Assembly: GCA_031274115.1 (NCBI GenBank)
Contig: JAISQP010000018.1
Span: 1 to 9,629 of the forward strand
Source of the DNA: Synergistaceae bacterium
GTDB taxonomy: Bacteria > Synergistota > Synergistia > Synergistales > Synergistaceae
DNA length: 9,629 nt
Direction of reading: 5' to 3'
Below, piece by piece: positions 5,779 to 9,629 of the stretch. The position numbers were made by a program, and so were the translations under genes. The notes under the pieces were generated by a model. The model did not search any database and had not been told where the DNA came from. It was given only the letters and a program-made list of their open reading frames with translations. Numbering within the stretch: position 1 is the stretch's first letter; each line of letters begins with the position of its first letter.

Positions 5779-5807
5779 TTCAGCATTAGCCGTCTAAAGC
5801 AAGTAAT

Positions 5808-5921
5808 TTATCGGGTATATAGTAACAGCCTCAAGGACGCAGCCGTTGCAACAGGAGGTGACAGAAGCCCCAAAACTAACATGAAAGCCGACGTTAGTAA
5901 CATTGTTTTTAGATATTTCAT
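5808..5921 (-). CDS. Small peptide with signal sequence, unknown function
   Basis: 37-aa frame starting MKYLKTMLLTSAFMLVLGLL and continuing SPPVATAASLRLLLYTR. It has a textbook export signal: a lysine-containing start, a hydrophobic core and an ATAA cleavage region near residues 25-28, leaving a mature tail of only about 9 residues. AAGGAG lies 6 bases before the ATG (5928-5933), which strongly supports translation. The membrane-protein gene follows 29 bases later on the same strand, so the two probably form an operon. It may be a secreted signal or bacteriocin-like peptide, or a remnant of a longer exported protein cut short by an early stop; the sequence cannot tell these apart. Confidence 0.6.
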   Translation of the reverse strand: MKYLKTMLLTSAFMLVLGLLSPPVATAASLRLLLYTR

Positions 5922-6057
5922 TTCATTCTCCTTATTTTCCTTCTAATACAAAGAGTATCACAAACGCCACCAACTAGTTAATATATGGAAATTTATATTT
6001 ATATTTATTTACAGGTCGGCGGACGAGATCCTCGCATGTCCGCCGGAGGCGAACGGA
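5922..6057. other. AT-rich upstream region with a GC hairpin
   Basis: Upstream of the leftward small genes. It holds A/T runs near 5980-6010 that may supply a promoter, although I cannot assign -35 and -10 boxes confidently. A hairpin GGCGGAC (6018-6024) with GTCCGCC (6038-6044) marks the switch back to GC-rich DNA just before the chimeric frame at 6058. Confidence 0.4.
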
Positions 6058-6348
6058 TTGCCCGCCATGCGGAGCTACTTTCTTCTCTCTCTTGACCTTG
6101 ACAGGTTGAATTCGGAATACGGAACCGATATCTGGATTGCGTCTGAGAAACAGTCGGGAACTAAGATCACGGAAGAGATGTCTTTGGGGGAGGAGCTGGA
6201 GAGGGAAATCGGGAGGCGGAGGGAGTACGGAACGATCGAGCTTTCGGTCTTCGGGAAAGGGGGTGACGCCATGAAGCCGGCAAGAGCGGCGATCACGGTC
6301 GTCGTCAAGGGCGATGCGGATAACTCTCGCGCTCGCTTTCGCGCATAA
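6058..6348 (+). pseudogene. Chimeric reading frame carrying a fragment of the 218-aa secreted protein
   Basis: A 96-aa frame whose residues 14-43 (LDRLNSEYG through EEMSL) are identical in protein and DNA to residues 43-72 of the secreted protein encoded on the other strand at 6476-7132. What precedes and follows is unrelated: a short start MPAMRSYFLLS without a ribosome binding site, and a GC-rich tail GEELEREIGRRREYGTIELS running to FRA. The tail ends right at a good terminator (6347-6386), so it may be the true 3' end of an older gene whose front was replaced. An inner ATG at 6271 has a GGGGGTG upstream and could start a 25-aa frame. Most likely a rearranged remnant; expression is doubtful. 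Confidence 0.45.
6097..6187 (+). repeat. 91-bp exact inverted repeat, copy 1
   Basis: Identical base for base to the reverse complement of 6916-7006. The identity stops sharply at both ends, and both copies are open in the same reading frame. Such complete identity means a recent duplication-inversion, gene conversion between the copies, or an assembly artefact. Confidence 0.95.
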
Positions 6349-6386
6349 AAACAACCGCTAGCGGTCCAAGCGAAGCGGTTGTTTTT
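6347..6386. terminator. Bidirectional intrinsic terminator
   Basis: AAAAACAACCGCT (6347-6359) pairs with AGCGGTTGTTTTT (6374-6386) around a 14-base loop, followed by more T on the plus strand. The mirror-image A/T tracts make it work in both directions, serving the rightward frame ending at 6348 and the leftward gene ending at 6476. It is the only classical U-tract terminator in the window. Confidence 0.85.
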
Positions 6387-6431
6387 TAAATAACCAGGCG
6401 CCGGCCGCTCGTCGCGGCTCGCTTTATCCTA

Positions 6432-6469
6432 TCCTGCCGGCGCGAAACGGGGCTGTCAAATCGCAAGCT
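6432..6469. repeat. 38-bp direct repeat, copy A (after the 218-aa gene)
   Basis: Matches 7167-7204 with one mismatch. The copies bracket the 218-aa secreted-protein gene in the same orientation. Read leftward, each copy holds TTGACA or TTGACG followed 17 bases later by a poor -10 (CAGGAT or CAGGAA), so it may carry a promoter fragment that was duplicated. Confidence 0.85.
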
Positions 6470-6475
6470 ATGGAG

Positions 6476-7132
6476 CTATTCGGTAGCGTAATAGTACACC
6501 AATTGGTTTCCGCTCGAGTAAACGTTCGCCGATTCGCGTACCGTGCACGATATGGTAACTCTGCACGTTTCGTTAACGTCCATCAAGTTTTTTGTAGTCC
6601 CCGAAACAGAGTAAATTGACGGATAGCCTGAACTGGCAACGATGTTAACGCTAAAGACGCTAAAAAACTGTACCCATCCCGGATCGTTCGTGACAGTTGC
6701 GTTCAATGTCCCTCTACCGCCGTAAATCGTTTTGGTCTTCGAATAGTTCCAAGTTGATCGCGGAGAGTAACCTGTGTTGCCCGACGAAGAAAACGTAAAC
6801 GGAAGCTCTTCAGTGACGGATCCCTGTCTTTCGGCCTCAGACTCCGCCGCCAAGACTTCCGCATTAACCAAGCTCCATCTTTCTGCAATTTTCGTCGCGA
6901 ACTTTTCGAATTCGACCAAAGACATCTCTTCCGTGATCTTAGTTCCCGACTGTTTCTCAGACGCAATCCAGATATCGGTTCCGTATTCCGAATTCAACCT
7001 GTCAAGAACGACTTGATAGTCCTCCCTTTCGGCAGTTGCAGCTCTTCCAGACGACGCAAGAACCGTAACGCTTTGAGCTAGCATAAGAACCATCAGAACG
7101 ACAAAGGCTGTAATATTTCTTTTCATTCTCAA
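6476..7132 (-). CDS. Secreted protein of unknown function (218 aa)
   Basis: Residues 1-28 (MRMKRNITAFVVLMVLMLAQ, then SVTVLASS) are a clear export signal. The mature protein has a short helical part, about 37-105, opening YQVVLDRLNSEYGTDIWIAS, and a C-terminal Ser/Thr/Tyr-rich, probably beta-stranded part, about 108-218. It contains two cysteines (C190, C196), which could form a disulfide, and ends VYYYATE. Start: TTG 7132 has GGAGG 8 bases upstream, whereas ATG 7126 would be 14 bases away; the two differ by only two residues. I recognise no family. The DNA is far more AT-rich than the backbone, consistent with acquired cargo. It is bracketed by 38-bp direct repeats, and residues 43-72 are duplicated in inverted orientation at 6097-6187. 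Confidence 0.8.
   Translation of the reverse strand: MRMKRNITAFVVLMVLMLAQSVTVLASSGRAATAEREDYQVVLDRLNSEYGTDIWIASEKQSGTKITEEMSLVEFEKFATKIAERWSLVNAEVLAAESEAERQGSVTEELPFTFSSSGNTGYSPRSTWNYSKTKTIYGGRGTLNATVTNDPGWVQFFSVFSVNIVASSGYPSIYSVSGTTKNLMDVNETCRVTISCTVRESANVYSSGNQLVYYYATE
6916..7006 (-). repeat. 91-bp exact inverted repeat, copy 2 (inside the 218-aa gene)
   Basis: Encodes residues 43-72 of the secreted protein. Because the flanking codons here fit an uninterrupted exported protein, this copy is probably the source and 6097-6187 the derived one. The two copies could allow inversion of the intervening 0.7 kb by homologous recombination. Confidence 0.95.
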
Positions 7133-7140
7133 TACTTTAA

Positions 7141-7145
7141 CCTCC
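7141..7145 (-). promoter_or_regulatory. Ribosome binding site favouring the TTG start of the 218-aa gene
   Basis: The minus strand reads GGAGG, 8 bases before TTG 7132 and 14 before ATG 7126. The spacing favours TTG. Confidence 0.65.
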
Positions 7146-7166
7146 CAAATTCAGGGAACATCTTCT

Positions 7167-7204
7167 TCCTGCCGGCGCGAAACGGGGCCGTCAAATCGCA
7201 AGCT
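7167..7204. repeat. 38-bp direct repeat, copy B (before the 218-aa gene)
   Basis: Near-identical to 6432-6469. It lies 2 bases from the 56-bp repeat copy at 7207-7262, so two independent repeat families abut here, marking a recombination boundary. Confidence 0.85.
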
Positions 7205-7206
7205 CC

Positions 7207-7262
7207 AAGATTGAGGAGGACGGGAACGAATTTCGCGTCCTGTACGATTGGCGAAAAGACGC
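7207..7262 (+). repeat. 56-bp direct repeat, copy 2
   Basis: Matches 5481-5536 with three mismatches, including the GATTGA that forms the last codon and stop of the toxin gene. No toxin gene precedes it here; the similarity begins only at that gene end. It is probably a remnant of the downstream flank of a related locus, brought in with cargo. Confidence 0.85.
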
Positions 7263-7274
7263 GAAATTCGCTCC
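7223..7274. other. Long imperfect hairpin within and after the repeat
   Basis: GGAACGAATTTCGCGTC (7223-7239) and GACGCGAAATTCGCTCC (7258-7274) pair over 17 bp with one mismatch and an 18-base loop. The left arm in the other repeat copy (5497-5513) would pair perfectly with this right arm, so copy 1 has lost its partner arm. It could be an ancestral terminator or an attachment-like structure. Confidence 0.65.
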
Positions 7275-7326
7275 GTTTCGAAGCGCCGCGGAACCGGGAC
7301 GATTGCGCCGCGAGCCCGATACCTGA

Positions 7327-7356
7327 GGGAAAAGCGCGGCGCGCCGCGCTTTTCCC
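7327..7356. terminator. 30-bp palindrome between gene units
   Basis: GGGAAAAGCGCGGC (7327-7340) and GCCGCGCTTTTCCC (7343-7356) are perfect 14-bp arms separated by GC. It lies downstream of the leftward lipoprotein gene. A strong bidirectional structure, but with only four T in the arm and no U-tract after it. Confidence 0.55.
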
Positions 7357-7409
7357 CGATTGCGCTTCTTCCCCGGCGTTCCGTTAAAGGCGGGTTTGAC
7401 GGAATCTTT

Positions 7410-7437
7410 CCCGCAGGCCGCCCGGGCGGCCTGCGGG
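7410..7437 (-). terminator. 28-bp perfect palindrome just after the lipoprotein gene
   Basis: CCCGCAGGCCGCCC (7410-7423) and GGGCGGCCTGCGGG (7424-7437) form a gapless palindrome beginning 8 bases beyond the stop at 7445. Likely marks the end of that transcript together with the palindrome at 7327-7356, making two strong hairpins in series. Confidence 0.6.
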
Positions 7438-7444
7438 CGCAAGC

Positions 7445-8122
7445 CTACAGCAGTTCGCCGCCGGCGATCGTGACGTTCACGTAGAGCCCCGGGGCGTCCG
7501 GAACGGCCTCGTAAATCCCGGGGGAATCGGGATCGCCCTTCATCCTGCCCGCGAACTCGCCGACGGACAGCTCCCTGCAGGTTATCACGACCGTGTTGCC
7601 ATCGGAGTGCCATCCGGAGAGTCTCGAGAATTCCGCGGTCTGCATTCTTGCCTCGGCTTCCCCGTAGGCCGCGTCCATCCCGGCGATCGCCCTGTCGGCC
7701 CACTCGAGAGCTTCCTCCTCGCTTCCGAACCCGTTTCCCTCGCCCGCGAGGAACTCGAAGCCGAAGCCGGCCAGGCGGCCCTTCCGGAAGGCCAGACCCA
7801 TCACGCCGTCCTTGCCGAAGCGCTCGGCCTCGAAGTAGGCTCCCGCGTCGTCCGTCCCTTCCTCGTATCCGTTCGGGCCGGGCGCGAACGGGAAAAGGAC
7901 GATGTCGAACCCGAAAAACTCTTCGAGCTCCGCCTCGGTCGAGCCGAGAGCGAGCCCGGGCGCGAGCTCGTCCGCCGGATTCCAGGCCGCGCCGGCGCTT
8001 TCCGCAGGGCCGCACGACAGCGCGAGCGCAGCCAGTGACGCGGCCGCGCCCAGCAACAGGGCCCTTTTGAGCGCTTTGCCTGCGGACGCCGTTGCGCCCG
8101 TCGCGCTTTCCCGCTCAGTCAT
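7445..8122 (-). CDS. Probable lipoprotein of unknown function (225 aa)
   Basis: The N-terminus has KALKR, a hydrophobic stretch (ALLLGAAASLAALAL) and SC with C37, consistent with a lipoprotein signal, although A-L-S-C deviates from the usual L-A/S-G/A-C order. The mature part is acidic and begins with a Pro/Gly-rich segment. LALGSTEAELEEFFG (about 57-71) and GVMGLAFRKGRLAGFGFEF recall the repeating layout of small BamE/SmpA-like envelope lipoproteins, but this is a resemblance, not an assignment. The start at 8122 has AAGGAG about 9 bases upstream. GC content and codon use match the plasmid backbone, unlike the AT-rich secreted-protein genes on either side. Role in the envelope unknown. Confidence 0.75.
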   Translation of the reverse strand: MTERESATGATASAGKALKRALLLGAAASLAALALSCGPAESAGAAWNPADELAPGLALGSTEAELEEFFGFDIVLFPFAPGPNGYEEGTDDAGAYFEAERFGKDGVMGLAFRKGRLAGFGFEFLAGEGNGFGSEEEALEWADRAIAGMDAAYGEAEARMQTAEFSRLSGWHSDGNTVVITCRELSVGEFAGRMKGDPDSPGIYEAVPDAPGLYVNVTIAGGELL

Positions 8123-8237
8123 TTTTGCGGTCTCCTTGTCATTCGCATCTCGCGAATATTAATTCGCGCTGATTATACAGCAAAAGCAATATTTTATATA
8201 TAATTTTGTAAAATAAATATTTTTTTACATCAATTGA
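8123..8237 (-). promoter_or_regulatory. AT-rich promoter region of the lipoprotein gene
   Basis: On the minus strand TATAAT lies at 8177-8172, within arms GCTG/CAGC. No good -35 is present at 17 bases. Closer to the gene, CGCGAAT (8151-8157) and ATTCGCG (8162-8168) form a perfect 7-bp palindrome around ATTA, a possible operator. The rest, to 8237, is almost pure A/T. Confidence 0.4.
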
Positions 8238-8280
8238 TCGCATGACGCGGATGCGCGTTAAGCGCATCCGCGTCATGCGA
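8238..8280 (-). terminator. 19-bp perfect hairpin after the 236-aa gene
   Basis: CGCATGACGCGGATGCGC (8239-8256) pairs with its exact complement at 8262-8279 around GTTAA, and the flanking T8238/A8280 adds one more pair. It begins 6 bases past the stop at 8286. On the leftward transcript it is followed by A-rich, not U-rich, sequence, so it is an atypical terminator or a 3' protective structure. Confidence 0.65.
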
Positions 8281-8285
8281 GTGCC

Positions 8286-8996
8286 TTATCTTAGCGTGTA
8301 ATCCGAGGTAAAGCCACTAGTCGACGAATACGAGTTAAGGTAGTACTTTATGGACGTGTATCCGCATACAGAGCCTTGATAATAGACTGGGGTCATCACT
8401 TCAAACAGGGCCCTAGCTTTTCTCGTGTTAAGGACCGAAGGGGAGGTCACTGCGATCTGTAGGCCCTGCGTAGCTCCGAGGATACCGATCGCTCCTCCTG
8501 CGTTGTAGGCCGACAGTATCACGTTGTCGGTGTCGCGGTAGTCAATCCAGAAATGGGCCTCCCAAAGGCCGAGCGTGCCCCCTCCGGCGGTCGCTGACAC
8601 CTTTCTGGAAGCCGTCGCGGCGCTTGCGACTTTGTACAGCAAGCCGCCCTTTGCGGTGAGCGCCGCGGTAACGCTTACCAGCAAGTAGGATCCGTCGGCG
8701 AACACCTCCAGATTGTAGTAGTCGCCGTTGTCTATCGTTTTGGTGAATACTTGAACCGGCTCGCTGTCGAGCCTCAATGAGTACGGTAACTGCCCTTTTT
8801 CTATTTTGGACATCACGACGTCGGAACTCGAGACGTCAAGATCGGCTTCGGGAAACATTCGGACGATCTGATTCAGGACGAGAGTTCCATCGAACGTGCT
8901 GGCAACCATTGGGGCGGACGCAGCGGTAGAGATCAAGGGCATCGCTATAGTGAAAGCGAACAGCAGGGCCGTAATGGCGCAGATTTTCTTTTTCAT
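8286..8996 (-). CDS. Secreted protein of unknown function (236 aa)
   Basis: Starts MKKKICAITALLFAFTIAMP with a clear export signal and a likely cleavage after STAASA at residue 28. The mature protein is rich in Ser, Thr, Tyr and Ala, with alternating short hydrophobic stretches suggesting beta strands, and ends GFTSDYTLR. It has no membrane anchor or sorting motif that I can see, and only one cysteine (in GSVCGYTS) after the signal. GGGAG lies 6 bases before the ATG. The upstream DNA is very AT-rich and a long hairpin follows the stop. The tail GYTSIKYYLNSYSS loosely resembles the Tyr-rich end of the 218-aa protein, so the two could belong to a functional set, but no homology is evident. Confidence 0.8.
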   Translation of the reverse strand: MKKKICAITALLFAFTIAMPLISTAASAPMVASTFDGTLVLNQIVRMFPEADLDVSSSDVVMSKIEKGQLPYSLRLDSEPVQVFTKTIDNGDYYNLEVFADGSYLLVSVTAALTAKGGLLYKVASAATASRKVSATAGGGTLGLWEAHFWIDYRDTDNVILSAYNAGGAIGILGATQGLQIAVTSPSVLNTRKARALFEVMTPVYYQGSVCGYTSIKYYLNSYSSTSGFTSDYTLR

Positions 8997-9539
8997 TTAA
9001 ATCTCCCTTTTATGTTTATTATTTACATCTGATACTACCATGTATATAATTTTATATATACTATATTTTTATTAAAATTCTTACACCGATATGTTACGTA
9101 ACGTGAATTCGACATTGATATTAGTATTTCATTGCAATTATGCCTCATATTTCAAATGAGATTTATTTCGGCGTTGAGTTAGGTAGGCAAAAACGCCAGA
9201 AGACAAGTTCACGAGGAACTTGCCGGTTTTCTATTTCTAGCATGATCCACACGGCAAATATTTTGAGAAAATCATTATGCTTTCAATTAATTTAAATCAA
9301 AGCTCTTTTCGCAATGATGATTGTCGCGCATCATGACAAGTTCCATAAAACTTTTTCGTCTCAGTAATTTATGAAAATATCGAGAATATTTCAAGGACAC
9401 GCATTTCAAGATGGTATTACTTTAACTGTCCTGTAACTGGAATTAATGGCGCTCAAGTATTCAGTGAAAAATTTAGGAAAAACGTGCGATTTTCAGCCTT
9501 TCGGTCTATTCTTTCGTCTTCCTATGAACCGCCCAAACC
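8997..9539. other. 540-bp AT-rich region without a convincing gene
   Basis: The first part (9001-9080) should hold the promoter of the 236-aa gene; it has many TATA-like runs and arms GTATATA/TATATAC near 9042-9061, too many to choose one. A stem CAAGTTC (9204-9210) with GAACTTG (9216-9222) is flanked by AAAAC and GTTTT. TGATCCACA (9243-9251) is one base from a DnaA box. Short frames exist (for example a 56-codon frame from 9446 across the junction, and a 26-codon leftward frame near 9242), but none has a ribosome binding site. On the circle this stretch runs straight into the origin. Confidence 0.5.
9204..9222. other. Stem-loop in the AT-rich region
   Basis: CAAGTTC and GAACTTG form a perfect 7-bp stem with a 5-base loop; T-rich sequence follows on both strands at a distance of 5-10 bases. 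It could be a weak bidirectional terminator or part of a small RNA. No gene is close enough to decide. Confidence 0.4.
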
Positions 9540-9629
9540 GCCGTTTTCGAGGCGGCGCTCCCGAATCGCCGGACATCGCGGGCGAACGCGTTCCCTTCCC
9601 ACCCAACGGCCCTTGAGCCCGTCCGCCGC
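9540..9629. repeat. Terminal direct repeat, right copy (circular junction)
   Basis: Exact copy of positions 1-90. Base composition changes sharply here, from the AT-rich stretch 9001-9535 to GC-rich sequence that continues into the origin region. Across the junction lies a short hairpin, CCGCC (9538-9542) pairing with GGCGG (9551-9555). Confidence 0.9.

Noticed and set aside
5974..6354. Leftward frame opposite the chimeric frame
   Set aside because: No ribosome binding site, arises from GC-rich antisense sequence, and crosses the terminator.
7191..8015. Leftward frame inside the lipoprotein gene, ending in the repeat
   Set aside because: Arg/Gly-rich shadow of the 225-aa gene, which has a proper ribosome binding site and export signal.
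9230..9245. Match on the minus strand to the GCTAGAAATAG loop of CRISPR guide scaffolds
   Set aside because: Only about 11 bases, with no Cas gene, repeat array or anti-repeat pairing, so a chance match.
9243..9251. DnaA box (TGATCCACA) as part of the origin
   Set aside because: One mismatch and about 740 bp from the iterons on the circle; too weak and distant to call as a functional site.
9446..9616. 56-aa rightward frame crossing the circular junction
   Set aside because: No ribosome binding site, no recognisable features, and an abrupt composition change mid-frame. Kept only as a note in the intergenic entry.

Overview
The window reads as one small, high-GC mobilizable plasmid. Its first 90 bases (1-90) are repeated exactly as its last 90 (9540-9629), which is what a circular molecule gives when it is assembled as a linear contig, so the real unit is probably a 9,539-bp circle. 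The backbone genes are GC-rich, use many AGG arginine codons and often have good GGAGG-type ribosome binding sites, with TTG or GTG starts in several genes. This points to a high-GC, probably anaerobic or host-associated bacterium. Synergistota is a guess from codon use only; no gene in the window fixes the taxon.

Backbone, left to right: a layered origin region (about 100-540) with several families of short repeats, ending in three 19-bp iterons and a palindrome; a Rep_3/RepB-type initiator gene (605-1579, +); a leftward partition operon made of parA (2348-3118) and an overlapping gene for a small protein that joins a ribbon-helix-helix-like segment to an excisionase-type helix-turn-helix (1893-2351); a block of ten 9-bp tandem repeats (3406-3495) that could be the centromere; a leftward MobV/Pre relaxase (3517-4644) that starts at TTG behind a strong Shine-Dalgarno; and, upstream of it, a perfect 10-bp-arm hairpin that is the best oriT candidate. 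A rightward YefM/YoeB toxin-antitoxin pair (4955-5488) follows, with a near-consensus sigma70 promoter.

Cargo (about 5490-9000): mostly leftward genes for exported or membrane products of unknown function. These are a 47-aa membrane protein and a 37-aa signal-peptide-bearing peptide (both worked out here from the sequence), a 218-aa secreted protein, a 225-aa likely lipoprotein and a 236-aa secreted protein. Several of these genes are markedly more AT-rich than the backbone. The area is rearranged: a 56-bp direct repeat carries the end of the toxin gene, a 38-bp direct repeat brackets the 218-aa gene, and a 91-bp exact inverted copy of part of that gene is fused into a chimeric rightward reading frame. 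Most gene ends are followed by long, perfect GC-rich hairpins without a U-tract. A 540-bp AT-rich stretch without a convincing gene (8997-9539) joins back to the origin region.

Together, Rep plus iterons maintain the plasmid, ParA plus its DNA-binding partner segregate it, YefM/YoeB penalises loss, and MobV plus oriT allow transfer by a helper conjugation system. The cargo seems to alter the cell surface or the outside of the cell in a way that the sequence alone does not reveal.
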